Positions 31,628 through 39,763 are shown, counted from the stretch's first letter. The stretch is DNA of 64,000 nucleotides from Colimorpha sp045576855 (GCA_045576855.1 JAZNHG010000007.1:60022-124021); one strand, 5' to 3'. Notes: generated by a model not told the origin, from the letters alone. A program made the numbers and translations.

Positions 31628-33580
31628 ATGGAAGGCAAACTTAATGTGCAGACCGAGAACATCTTTCCGGTCATCAAGAAGTTCCTCTATTCGGACCACG
31701 AGATTTTCCTGCGCGAGCTCATCAGCAACGCCGTCGACGCCACGCAGAAGCTGAAGACGCTCAGTGCCCGCGGCGAGTTCAAGGGCGAGTTGGGCGACCT
31801 CACCATCGACGTGAAGCTGGACCCCAAGAAGAAGACCCTCACCGTCAGCGACCGCGGCATCGGCATGACGGCCGACGAGGTGGAGAAGTACATCAACCAG
31901 ATAGCCTTCAGCGGCGTCACTGACTTCATGGAGAAGTACAAAGACAGCCACGAGCCGCTCATCGGCCACTTCGGCCTCGGCTTCTACAGCGCCTTCATGG
32001 TCAGCGACAAGGTGGAGATTTTCACCAAGAGTTGGAAAGACGAGCCCGCACAGCACTGGAGCTGCGAGGGCAATCCGGAGTTCACCATGGAGGAGGACAA
32101 GAAGCACATCGACCGCGGCACCGACATCGTGCTGCACATCGCCGACGACTGCAAGGAGTTCCTCGAAGAGGGCACCGTGCTGCAGCTGCTGAAGAAGTAC
32201 TGCCGCTTCATGCCCGTGGCCATCCGCTTCGGCGAGGAGACGGTGTGGGTGGACAGCGAGACCGACTGCGACAAGGATGGAAAACCGAAGAGAGTGGAGA
32301 AGAAGCAGCCCCGCATCATCAACGATCCCGACCCGGCGTGGAAGAAATCGCCCTCGTCGCTTACCGACGAAGACTATAAGAAGTTCTACCACGAGCTGTT
32401 CCCCATGAACTTCGAGGAGCCGCTGTTCCAGATCCACCTCAACGTCGACTACCCCTTCAACCTGACGGGTATCCTCTACTTCCCCAAGGTGCGCAAGACC
32501 ATCGACCCAAACCGCAACAAGATACAGCTCTACTGCAACCAGGTCTTCGTCACCGACCAGGTCGAGGGCGTGGTGCCCGACTACCTGATGCTGCTGCACG
32601 GCGTGCTCGACTCGCCGGACATCCCGCTGAACGTCAGCCGCAGCTACCTGCAGAGCGACGGTAACGTGAAGAAGATCTCGCAGCACATCAGCAAGAAGGT
32701 GGCCGACAAGCTGGAAGAGATGAGCAAGAAAAGACAACAAGACAACGAGACTTCAAGTCATCAAGACAGCGAGGACTCGAAGTCTCGAAGTCTCGAAGAC
32801 TCGAAGTCTCCACTCGAAGAAAAGTGGGACGACATCAAGATCTTCGTCCAGTACGGCATGCTGACTGATGAGAAGTTCTGCGAGCGCGCCATGAAGTTCT
32901 ATCTGCTCAAGGGCGTCGATGGCAGCTACTACACCCTCGACAGCTACCGCGAGAAAATCAAGGCCCTGCAGACCGACAAGGACAAGACCGTCTGCTACCT
33001 CTACGCCAGCGACGCCGAGGAGGAGCACGCCTACATCGAGAAGGCCAAGGCCAAAGGCTACGACGTGCTGCTGATGGACTCGCCTCTGGAGAGCCACTTC
33101 ATCAACCTGCTGGAGCAGAAGCTCGAGAAGAGCCGCTTCGTCCGCGTGGACAGCGACACGGTGGAGAAACTCATCCCCCACGACGACAGCATCCCCGAGA
33201 AGCTCAGCAAGGAGGAGAAAGAGAAGCTGCAGCCCATCATCGAGGGCGAGGTGGACAAGCAGAAGTTCACCGTGCAGCTGGAGAGCCTCGAGGAGAGCGA
33301 CGCGCCGATGCAGGTGACGCAGAGCGAGTTCATGCGCCGCTACCGCGAGATGGCGCAGACCTCCGGCGGCGGCATGGGCTTCTACGGCGAGCTGCCGGAG
33401 AGCTACAACCTCGTCGTCAACATCAACCACCCCCTCATCAGCCGCGTGCTGAACGAGACCGACACGGAGAAGCAGAAAGAGCTCGTCCACCAGCTCACCG
33501 ACCTGGCCCTCCTGGCCAACGGCCTGCTGAAAGGCGAAGCCCTCAGCAAGTTCCTCCAGCGCTCGGTGCAGATGATTTAA
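31628..33580 (+). CDS. htpG: Chaperone HtpG (Hsp90)
   Basis: A 650-residue Hsp90. The N-terminal GHKL ATPase shows FLRELISNAVDAT (Mg-binding Asn), VSDRGIGM and IGHFGLGFYSAF. The middle domain has MNFEEPLFQIHLNVDYPF and LNVSRSYLQ with the ATP-contacting Arg region. The C-terminal dimerisation domain ends KFLQRSVQMI. The start at 31628 (MEGKLNVQTENIFPV) is the conserved one; the frame runs upstream through repeats. A low-complexity Ser/Asp/Glu-rich insert of about 28 residues (about 368-396) interrupts the usual KLEEMSKK...LEEKWDD junction. Probably induced by stress through the sigma-54-type promoter. Confidence 0.97.
   Translation: MEGKLNVQTENIFPVIKKFLYSDHEIFLRELISNAVDATQKLKTLSARGEFKGELGDLTIDVKLDPKKKTLTVSDRGIGMTADEVEKYINQIAFSGVTDFMEKYKDSHEPLIGHFGLGFYSAFMVSDKVEIFTKSWKDEPAQHWSCEGNPEFTMEEDKKHIDRGTDIVLHIADDCKEFLEEGTVLQLLKKYCRFMPVAIRFGEETVWVDSETDCDKDGKPKRVEKKQPRIINDPDPAWKKSPSSLTDEDYKKFYHELFPMNFEEPLFQIHLNVDYPFNLTGILYFPKVRKTIDPNRNKIQLYCNQVFVTDQVEGVVPDYLMLLHGVLDSPDIPLNVSRSYLQSDGNVKKISQHISKKVADKLEEMSKKRQQDNETSSHQDSEDSKSRSLEDSKSPLEEKWDDIKIFVQYGMLTDEKFCERAMKFYLLKGVDGSYYTLDSYREKIKALQTDKDKTVCYLYASDAEEEHAYIEKAKAKGYDVLLMDSPLESHFINLLEQKLEKSRFVRVDSDTVEKLIPHDDSIPEKLSKEEKEKLQPIIEGEVDKQKFTVQLESLEESDAPMQVTQSEFMRRYREMAQTSGGGMGFYGELPESYNLVVNINHPLISRVLNETDTEKQKELVHQLTDLALLANGLLKGEALSKFLQRSVQMI
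32729..32814 (+). repeat. Repeat-derived insert inside htpG
   Basis: Near-perfect 8-bp units (TCGAAGTC, TCGAAGTC, TCGAAGAC, TCGAAGTC) with a degenerate leading part encode a Ser/Asp/Glu-rich stretch. The insert keeps the reading frame. Confidence 0.7.
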
Positions 33581-33587
33581 TGTGGTA

Positions 33588-33635
33588 CGCAGGCTGCCAG
33601 CCTGCGACTGGTACGTGGGCTGCCAGCCCGCGAAA
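33588..33635. repeat. Tandem pair of palindromic repeats after htpG
   Basis: Two copies of about 24 bases, each TGGTACG followed by a stem: CGCAGGCTG-C-CAGCCTGCG (perfect) and CGTGGGCTG-C-CAGCCCGCG (one G-T pair). The base changes between copies keep the pairing. Confidence 0.8.
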
Positions 33636-33639
33636 AAGC

Positions 33640-33686
33640 AATTGCCGCGGATTGCCCATAAAATCAATGGCCAATCCGCGGCAATT
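33640..33686. terminator. Perfect 15-bp stem-loop after htpG
   Basis: AATTGCCGCGGATTG (33640-33654) and its exact complement (33672-33686). There is no T-run, so it may be a transcript-end hairpin or a repeat. Confidence 0.55.
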
Positions 33687-33760
33687 CATGTTTCTTGCCT
33701 ATCATTACACAATATTTTCTGTTTATTCGCGTTATGACTTTAAAACAGGAGGATAAAAAC

Positions 33761-34021
33761 ATGATGACCGCAGCACAACAGAACGCCATGAATACCGAGC
33801 TTTGGCAGGGTATCGGATACATCGCCGATGACGAGACTCTTATGCGTCGTCTCTCGCGGTATGTCAAACGTCTGGCCAAAGAGAAAGCCGACGACCCCAC
33901 ACTGATGACCAAAGAGGAATTCTTCGCCCGCGTCGACGAAGCACGCGAGCAGATACGCCGTGGTGAAGGAATCCGCTTTTCGAACCGCGAGGAAATGAAC
34001 AATTGGCTTAACTCCCTCTGA
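33761..34021 (+). CDS. Antitoxin of a YoeB-type toxin-antitoxin pair
   Basis: An 86-residue protein. The start is decided by AGGAGG at 33747-33752, an unusually clear Shine-Dalgarno site for this genome, in front of ATGATG at 33761. The chain is helical and charged, with a C-terminal part (GIRFSNREEMNNWLNSL) typical of antitoxins that wrap the toxin. It has no obvious Phd/YefM N-terminal DNA-binding motif. It ends two bases before the toxin gene. Confidence 0.75.
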   Translation: MMTAAQQNAMNTELWQGIGYIADDETLMRRLSRYVKRLAKEKADDPTLMTKEEFFARVDEAREQIRRGEGIRFSNREEMNNWLNSL

Positions 34022-34023
34022 CC

Positions 34024-34296
34024 ATGTACGACATTATCTTCTCACCTCGTGCCCAAGCCGACATAGCGAAGTTAAAAAGAGACGAGCCCATCGCCCACAA
34101 GAAAGTGGTAAAACTTGTGAATGAGTTAATGGACCATCCCCGCACCGGTACTGGAAAGCCGGAGCCTCTCGCTGGCGACCGTGCAGGCCAGTGGAGTCGC
34201 CGCATTACACAAAAACATCGGCTCATATATGAAATCTTCGACACAGAAGTACATGTAGACGTCATTTCCGCCTACGGCCACTACGAGGACAAGTAG
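34024..34296 (+). CDS. yoeB: Txe/YoeB family mRNA-interferase toxin
   Basis: A 90-residue protein starting MYDIIFSPRAQADIAKLKRD. It has the YoeB hallmarks GKPEPLAGDRAGQWSRRI (basic substrate-binding loop), HRLIYEI and a C-terminal SAYGHYED. The last His-Tyr pair corresponds to the catalytic residues of YoeB. These toxins cut mRNA on the ribosome. The gene follows its antitoxin directly and shares its transcript. Confidence 0.88.
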   Translation: MYDIIFSPRAQADIAKLKRDEPIAHKKVVKLVNELMDHPRTGTGKPEPLAGDRAGQWSRRITQKHRLIYEIFDTEVHVDVISAYGHYEDK

Positions 34297-34354
34297 CCTA
34301 GTATCAGCACAATATTATTTAACATTTCGCGTTATATCAACAAAATACAAGAAT

Positions 34355-34585
34355 ATGTCGTACACGCAAATAGCACAGTTGGAACTGCTGAATGCCCTGA
34401 AAAGCATCACCTCCGAGGCTGACCTGAACGAGTTCAAGGATTTGGTGGCGCATTTCTTCGCCGCCAAGGCACAGAAAGAGATTGATGCCTTGTGGGACAA
34501 CGGCACCATCAACGAGGACACCATCAACCAATGGGGCGCAGAGCACATGCGCACCCCTTACCGCTATGCGTCGAATCGTACTTGA
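34355..34585 (+). CDS. Probable antitoxin partner of the PIN toxin
   Basis: A 76-residue acidic helical protein (MSYTQIAQLELLNALKSITS start, then LNEFKDLVAHFFAAKAQKEI). The end (GAEHMRTPYRYASNRT) overlaps the PIN gene by 20 bases. Size, position and the short C-terminal basic stretch fit an antitoxin. A TTTAACATTTCG motif lies 37 bases upstream of the start, the same sequence that ends the 11-bp arrays elsewhere. The family is not named with certainty. Confidence 0.65.
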   Translation: MSYTQIAQLELLNALKSITSEADLNEFKDLVAHFFAAKAQKEIDALWDNGTINEDTINQWGAEHMRTPYRYASNRT

Positions 34586-34970
34586 CACCAACTGCCTCCT
34601 GCAGGCACTGCCCACCAACAGCCCGTACCACAAGATATGGTCGGGCGTGCTGAGTGGCGACATATCCCTTTGCGTCAACACCGACATACTGATTGAATAC
34701 GAAGAAATCCTTGCGCAGAAGACCACCAAGGAGATAGCTCACAATGTGGTGGAAGCCATAGCCCGGCTGCATACAACAGAGTTTCAAGAGACATATATCC
34801 ATTTCGGGCTGATCGAGCAGGATGTCGACGACAATAAGTTCGTCGATTGCGCTGTCGCCGCCGATGCCGAATACATCGTCACCAACGACGCCCACTTCAA
34901 CGTCCTCAAACAGATAGACTGGCCCAAGGTCAGTATTCTTACAATCGGTGAGTTCACCGCGCAACTATAA
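34566..34970 (+). CDS. PIN-domain toxin (COG1569-like)
   Basis: A 134-residue protein from the start at 34566 (MRRIVLDTNCLLQAL). PIN acidic residues are visible: Asp in VLDTN, Glu in LIEYEEIL, and the later DVDDNKFVDCAVAADAEYIV. PIN toxins are metal-dependent RNases. The frame runs upstream to 34482, but the chosen ATG lies where family members start. It overlaps the antitoxin gene. Confidence 0.82.
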   Translation: MRRIVLDTNCLLQALPTNSPYHKIWSGVLSGDISLCVNTDILIEYEEILAQKTTKEIAHNVVEAIARLHTTEFQETYIHFGLIEQDVDDNKFVDCAVAADAEYIVTNDAHFNVLKQIDWPKVSILTIGEFTAQL

Positions 34971-34981
34971 TTGCGCCTGGT

Positions 34982-35149
34982 TATTCTCCCCGTAAATACT
35001 CGGAGAATATTTCACCATCAAAATATTCTCCCTACAAATAAAAGGAGACCCTCGCACCACAACAATATTCTCCGCATAAATAAAGGGAGAATATTGCACC
35101 ATTACAATATTCTCCCTACAAATACTCGGAGAATAAAATCACCCACGAC
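34982..35149. repeat. Four 42-bp tandem units, each a hairpin
   Basis: Units start at 34982, 35024, 35066 and 35108. Each begins TATTCTCC, has a central AAATA, and continues GGAGAAT (GGAGACC in unit 2), so ATTCTCC and GGAGAAT can pair. The spacers after the hairpins vary. An open frame runs through it because 42 is a multiple of three, but a gene is unlikely. The array fills most of 34971-35299. Confidence 0.8.
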
Positions 35150-35299
35150 AGCCCCGTTTCATTTTCGTTTCATACCTCCGCCGACCATTTCCGGCCGTTT
35201 CCAAAACCGATTGGGGCTTGCGACACCCGTTTCACCCCCCCCACCCGAAAGCAAAAGGGTGCCCGCGGCGATGCGGACACCCTCGGTGCGGTGGGGAAA

Positions 35300-35698
35300 T
35301 TATAAACTATGTCGCATTGTTCCGCTTACGCTGCCCTGGACAATGTTGTTCACGCGGTGGTCGCCCTCCACAACCATGTAGTCGGAAGTGACCTCCTTGA
35401 CCGTGAAGGACAGCACTGCCGTGTATTGCCCCGCAGTATATGTGGCGGTGAACAGGTTGTCCTTGAACGTCCAGTCGAAAGTCATAGAGCCAACGGAAGC
35501 ACTGACTCTAACGGTGTGGTCGGCTTTGATGTCGACTTTCGCTCCGCGCATCTGATCATAACCGATGGTTGTCGGGAAATACCAGACACCGATGATGTCG
35601 CTTTCAGAATACCCATCGTCCTTACTGCAGGACGCGGCGGTGAACATTGTGGCTGCCACAAAGAGCAGCATGGTCAGTTTTTTGATTTGTTTTACCAT
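35300..35698 (-). CDS. Small lipoprotein with lipocalin-like fold
   Basis: A 132-residue protein with a lipobox (FTAASC, Cys24). The rest is beta-rich: IIGVWYFPT near the start, KADHTVRVSASVGSMTFDWT and FTATYTAGQYTAVLSFTV. The GxW near the N-terminus and the strand pattern fit the lipocalin-like families of Bacteroidota. Ligand unknown. Its upstream region has no clear promoter box. Confidence 0.7.
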   Translation of the reverse strand: MVKQIKKLTMLLFVAATMFTAASCSKDDGYSESDIIGVWYFPTTIGYDQMRGAKVDIKADHTVRVSASVGSMTFDWTFKDNLFTATYTAGQYTAVLSFTVKEVTSDYMVVEGDHRVNNIVQGSVSGTMRHSL

Positions 35699-36022
35699 TG
35701 TTTTTAATTTTTGTTTGTTTATGAATTGAGTTAATTAACCGTTCCTACATATACTATAACCACTTTTTCCCGAAATATCTACATCGTCCCGAATTTTTTT
35801 CCACCGCACACGCCGAAACCGCCCAAAACAAGAAGCGTGGCGCCCATTTGCCACTTCCTGCTTGGAGGTCCTAGGAATAACCTTGAGATAAGAAGATGCA
35901 ATAAGCCCACGCCTTAAAATGCGAAGAGCCATTACACTTGTTCTGTATCTCTGTGGAATTTCCTAGGTTCCCAAGCCAGAACGCGCATAACGCTTCGTTG
36001 ATTTCACTGTTGAAATCGGATG

Positions 36023-36030
36023 CAAAGATA
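36023..36030 (-). promoter_or_regulatory. Orphan promoter -7 box (TATCTTTG)
   Basis: Plus-strand CAAAGATA with no credible gene within 300 bases on its strand. The stretch 35699-36116 otherwise holds only short imperfect repeats round CCTAGG. Confidence 0.45.
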
Positions 36031-36116
36031 CGCACTTTTTCCGACGCGCACAAATTTATTTTTCTCCCCCCTCCCCGCCCGACACAATATTTCCCGCCCC
36101 AACGCGTTATTAAAGC

Positions 36117-36326
36117 ATGAATAAAATCAGATATATAAACCTCTGCATTGTGGAGTTCGGAAAGCGCAACGGCATGCCTGCGGCTATGGCGTTCAACTAC
36201 CTGAATGCCTACAAGGGGTTCGATTTCCTTGACAGAAACTATGAGGCCGAGCATCTGCTGCCGCTCGACGACACACTGTCCGACCTCGCCACCTACTGCC
36301 GACGTCACGGAGGGACGATGGCATGA
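36117..36326 (+). CDS. DUF3791 protein (first copy)
   Basis: A 69-residue protein (MNKIRYINLCIVEFGKRNGM start, then a YLNAYKGFDFLDRNYEAEHL core). This pattern fits DUF3791, a family regularly encoded next to DUF3990. It overlaps the DUF3990 gene by four bases (ATGA at 36323-36326). The acidic C-terminal half would suit an antitoxin. A second copy lies on the other side of the DUF3990 gene. Confidence 0.75.
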   Translation: MNKIRYINLCIVEFGKRNGMPAAMAFNYLNAYKGFDFLDRNYEAEHLLPLDDTLSDLATYCRRHGGTMA

Positions 36327-36796
36327 GGCTCTATCATGGTTCTAATATTGATTTTGACAAGATTGACCTTGCCAAATGCCGCCCCAACAAGGACTTCGGC
36401 CAAGGATTCTATCTTACCGATATACGCAGTCAGGCTGAGGCAATGGCAGTCCGCCGCTGCGAATTCGAGGAATCAGGCACGCCTATTGTACAGGAGTATG
36501 AGTTTGACGAGCGACTGATTCACTGCCAAGAGTTCAAGTGCAAAGTGTTCAACGGCGTAAGCCAGGAGTGGGCGGAGTTTATATTGATGAATCGCATGGC
36601 GCACGGCGTGCGCAAACATGATTATGATATTGTGGTCGGTCCTGTGGCTGATGACGGAGTGGTGTTCCAGTTGAACTTGTACATGCAGCGACTGATAACG
36701 ATGGATACACTGGTCAAGGAACTTACTTTCTCACACCTCAACAATCAATATTTCTTTGGCACCGAGCGTGCCATCCAACAAATGAAACGCGTATGA
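36323..36796 (+). CDS. DUF3990 protein, probable ADP-ribosyltransferase-fold toxin
   Basis: A 157-residue protein. It opens MRLYHGSNIDFDKIDLAKCR and continues FGQGFYLT. The YHGS and GFYLT elements match the first two sites of the H-Y-E type ADP-ribosyltransferase fold, and the Glu in QEWAEFILMNR is a candidate for the third. DUF3990 belongs to the ADP-ribosyl clan. No target is known to me. It is flanked on both sides by DUF3791 genes with four-base overlaps, so the three are made together. Confidence 0.78.
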   Translation: MRLYHGSNIDFDKIDLAKCRPNKDFGQGFYLTDIRSQAEAMAVRRCEFEESGTPIVQEYEFDERLIHCQEFKCKVFNGVSQEWAEFILMNRMAHGVRKHDYDIVVGPVADDGVVFQLNLYMQRLITMDTLVKELTFSHLNNQYFFGTERAIQQMKRV

Positions 36797-37005
36797 GTAT
36801 CACGGAAGAACAACTGCAATTCATCATCAATAGTGACGTGGAGCAGATAGTGGCCTACCTGCAAGCCGACGAAGGACTGACACTCGACCAAGCTTTCAGC
36901 CGTGTGTACAATTCACCGATTTACAAAAAACTTATCAATACAGACACCGGCCTCTACCTGCAGAGCCCAGATTACATATATGATTACGTTAAAACAAGCA
37001 GATAA
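36793..37005 (+). CDS. DUF3791 protein (second copy)
   Basis: A 70-residue protein (MSITEEQLQFIINSDVEQIV start, then YLQADEGLTLDQAFSRVYNS and YKKLINTDTGLY). It resembles the first copy in size and in the helical core followed by an LxxxDTxLY-like stretch. Its start overlaps the DUF3990 stop by four bases. It ends three bases before the flavin reductase gene, which has a quite different character. Confidence 0.72.
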   Translation: MSITEEQLQFIINSDVEQIVAYLQADEGLTLDQAFSRVYNSPIYKKLINTDTGLYLQSPDYIYDYVKTSR

Positions 37006-37008
37006 CCG

Positions 37009-37704
37009 ATGAAACAAACCATTCTCACCCTGGCTGCGGCGGCTATGCTCTTCGCCGCCTGCGGCACCAAACAGGAGAACAGCACCAACGAAGAACAAAC
37101 GCAAAACAACATCACCACTATGGAATTCAAGAATGTGAACGAGCGCGTCAACATGGGCGCGAAACTGTATGTCACGCCGCAGCCGGCGCTGATGATTGCC
37201 ACCTACGACGCCGAGGGCAACCCCGACGTGATGATGGCCGCCTGGGGTGGCCAGTACGAGGGCAACCAGGTCTGCTTCCAGCTGAGCAGCCACAAGACCA
37301 CCGAGAACATCCGCCTCAACAAGGCCTTCACCCTCAGCTTCGCCGACGCCCGCACGGTGGCCGAGAGCGACTACTTCGGCATCGCCAGCGGTCGCGACGT
37401 GAAGGACAAGGTCGCCCACGTGGGCTTCCACTGCACCAAGAGCCAGAACGTCAACGCCCCCATCATCAACGAGTACCCCCTCGCCATGGAGTGCAAGGTG
37501 GTGGAGCTCATCGAGCGTGAGAACGACGGCGCCTTCGTCGTGGGCGAAATCGTCAACGCCGTGGCCGACCCGGCCATCCTCACCGACGGCAAGATCGACA
37601 TCAAGAAGCTGAACCCCCTCGTTTGGGACGGCTCGAGCCTCAACTACTTCACCATCGCCGACAGCGTGGGCAAGGCCTGGAACAGCGGCATGGCGCTGAA
37701 GTAA
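37009..37704 (+). CDS. Flavin reductase-like (FMN-binding split barrel) lipoprotein
   Basis: A 231-residue protein with a lipobox (LFAACG, Cys18). The body is an FMN-binding split barrel: PQPALMIATYDAEGNPDVMM, AFTLSFADARTVAESDYFGI and MECKVVELIERENDGAFVVG. Related enzymes reduce flavin with NAD(P)H, though the lipidation suggests a periplasmic role. The C-terminal tail ADSVGKAWNSGMALK is also found at the end of the small lipoprotein at 46732. Codon use matches the high-GC neighbours, unlike the toxin genes before it. It has a strong terminator. Confidence 0.85.
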   Translation: MKQTILTLAAAAMLFAACGTKQENSTNEEQTQNNITTMEFKNVNERVNMGAKLYVTPQPALMIATYDAEGNPDVMMAAWGGQYEGNQVCFQLSSHKTTENIRLNKAFTLSFADARTVAESDYFGIASGRDVKDKVAHVGFHCTKSQNVNAPIINEYPLAMECKVVELIERENDGAFVVGEIVNAVADPAILTDGKIDIKKLNPLVWDGSSLNYFTIADSVGKAWNSGMALK

Positions 37705-37721
37705 TGCCGATATAATAGATT

Positions 37722-37756
37722 AAAAAAGGAGACCCAAATCAAGGGTCTCCTTTTTT
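37722..37756. terminator. Bidirectional intrinsic terminator
   Basis: AAAAAAGGAGACCC and GGGTCTCCTTTTTT form a perfect 14-bp stem with a 7-base loop. It can serve the flavin reductase gene and the leftward kinase gene ending at 37953. Confidence 0.93.
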
Positions 37757-37952
37757 ATTGTGCAGCTGGAGAAGAAAGAGACCGCCAGTGGCTGTCTTGC
37801 CAGCGAGCGAGGCGAAGAGCCGAATGCTTGAATGTTTGAGTAATTGATGCGTCAGCCACTCAGGCGTTAATTCGTTCATGCACTCATGCATTGGGCTGAT
37901 ACTACTCTCTCTCGTGAGAGCAACACATATCTTCAACGACCACTAGGATATA

Positions 37953-39713
37953 TTACAGCGGCAGTATCTCGTCAAATTTGCTCCAAATAGAATCGGCTTT
38001 ATATGCCTCTATCGATTCCTTCGGGACGCGCAATACGGCAGTGGCTGGCATCTCGTCGAACGAAGTTCGCTGCACCTCGGGAGGTATGGTGGCACGCAGT
38101 GTGACTTCCTCCAACTGCCAACACTCGCTAAAGGCGTGGTTGCCGATATAATGGAGCTTGGATCCGAAATCTATGCGGCGGATGTTGTGGTTATAGGAGA
38201 AAGCATAGTTGGAAATTATCTCGGTGGTTTCGGGAAAACGGAGCGAATGGGCTCCGATTGTATAGAAAGCTCCGTGTTCAATGATGCGCAGCGCTTGTGG
38301 AAAGCGGATACTGTCGAGGTTGTTGCAGAAACTGAATATGTTGAAAGGAATCGTTTCTATTCCATCGGAGAAGACCACGGTGCGAAGGCTGTCGGCCTTG
38401 CGGAAAAGGCATTCGGGAATTCTGCGCACATTAGGCGTCATTATGACGGTACGTAATGAGCTGCATCGATAAAAGAAGTAATATTCGACGTTTCGGGTAT
38501 TGTATTCGCACGAATCGGCTTGCCATACGACCGTGGTGAGGCGGAAGCAGTCGTTGAAGGCATTTGGACCGATGTAGGTGAGCGAGCGGGGGATGACAAG
38601 GGTGTCGGTGAGACCCGTACAGGCCTCGAATGCACCTTGGTGGATTTTTTCAAGCGACTCCGGAAGGACAATGCTGGTGATGAAGAATTGGTTGGCGAAT
38701 GCACGCTCGCCTATTTCGGTGATACGATAACGGAGACCGTGCACCTTGATGGTTTCGGGAATTACTATGTCGCCGTGCATTTTGGGAGCATCGGCAGCTA
38801 AGGGGTCGTAGAGGTTCTTTGGGAAGACGATGGCGGCACGGCGGTGAGGGAAATTCCCAAGTACGCGATAGTAGAGCGTCTGCCCGCTATCGAGTTGTGT
38901 GCTGTGGATGCGCGGCAAAGGGATGACAATGAAAGCCATTAAAAGAACTGCAATCAGTAAAGGTAACATACATATCCACCATCGACTGCGAAAGGTTCGA
39001 CGCAGCACGTCGACCGACGGTTGGCGATGCTCTGGATTGGTTTGCCTTGCCATACGTACAGCTCTTCTATAGCGGTGAGGAACTATCATTTCAATCAGGC
39101 GCCCCAAGGCATAGATGTCGGCGCGTTGGTCGGCAGTGTCACCTTTGACTTGCTCGGGAGCGGCAAACCCTTCGGTTCCTGTTGCCTGTTTGAATGCCGC
39201 ATATTGTGGCCCGTCGCTCAAACCAAAGTCAATCAACTTCACACGGTTGTCGTTGGTGACGAGTATGTTTGACGGCTTCAGGTCGTGGTGATATAGATTG
39301 CGTGAATGGCAGTGGTTTACCGCGGCTAGTAGCTGGCTCAAAACTGTCTTGCGCTCGCTGAGTGAAGGTTTGTGCTGCAGCCAACGATCCAAAGTCTCAC
39401 CCTCGACATACTCCATCACAATACATTTCCCGGCAACAATGTTATCCTCAAGACTCTCAATGCGAACAATATTGGGGTGGTCGAACTGTACGCCGATAGA
39501 GTATTCTTTGTATAGCCATTCTTCGTAGAGGGCGTTGCCCTGCAGCTCTTTTTTCAGACCTTTAAGGACATACCAGCGGCCGTATCGCCTGGCTTTATAG
39601 AGCACATGCGTAGTGCCGTGGCCGATCTCCTCGTAGGACGAGAAGAACGGTTCGGTGATGCCGCTGCCGCCCGACACAACACCAGACGGACCGTTGTTAT
39701 TAGTGTATTCCAC
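37953..39713 (-). CDS. Membrane Ser/Thr protein kinase with BspA-like repeats
   Basis: A 586-residue protein. The N-terminal kinase domain has Lys51 (WYVLKGL), YHHDLKPSN with the catalytic Asp about 144, DFGLSDG (Asp about 162) and APEQ. One membrane helix follows (about residues 245-266). The outer part carries BspA/LRR_5-type repeats (ITEIGERAFANQFFITSIVL, LEKIHQGAFEACTGLTDTLV and others). This places a cytoplasmic kinase on a surface-exposed repeat module. GC is lower than in its neighbours. The promoter at 39764 faces a divergent regulator-like gene. Confidence 0.9.
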   Translation of the reverse strand: MEYTNNNGPSGVVSGGSGITEPFFSSYEEIGHGTTHVLYKARRYGRWYVLKGLKKELQGNALYEEWLYKEYSIGVQFDHPNIVRIESLEDNIVAGKCIVMEYVEGETLDRWLQHKPSLSERKTVLSQLLAAVNHCHSRNLYHHDLKPSNILVTNDNRVKLIDFGLSDGPQYAAFKQATGTEGFAAPEQVKGDTADQRADIYALGRLIEMIVPHRYRRAVRMARQTNPEHRQPSVDVLRRTFRSRWWICMLPLLIAVLLMAFIVIPLPRIHSTQLDSGQTLYYRVLGNFPHRRAAIVFPKNLYDPLAADAPKMHGDIVIPETIKVHGLRYRITEIGERAFANQFFITSIVLPESLEKIHQGAFEACTGLTDTLVIPRSLTYIGPNAFNDCFRLTTVVWQADSCEYNTRNVEYYFFYRCSSLRTVIMTPNVRRIPECLFRKADSLRTVVFSDGIETIPFNIFSFCNNLDSIRFPQALRIIEHGAFYTIGAHSLRFPETTEIISNYAFSYNHNIRRIDFGSKLHYIGNHAFSECWQLEEVTLRATIPPEVQRTSFDEMPATAVLRVPKESIEAYKADSIWSKFDEILPL

Positions 39714-39763
39714 TAGTGATTATCAGTTATTTATTGCCACTCGGTCCATTCCCGACCGATGTG

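Noticed and set aside
34971..35381. Open frame of 136 codons with a 14-residue repeat
   Set aside because: The period comes from the 42-bp hairpin units; the rest has no protein character and overlaps a better gene on the other strand.
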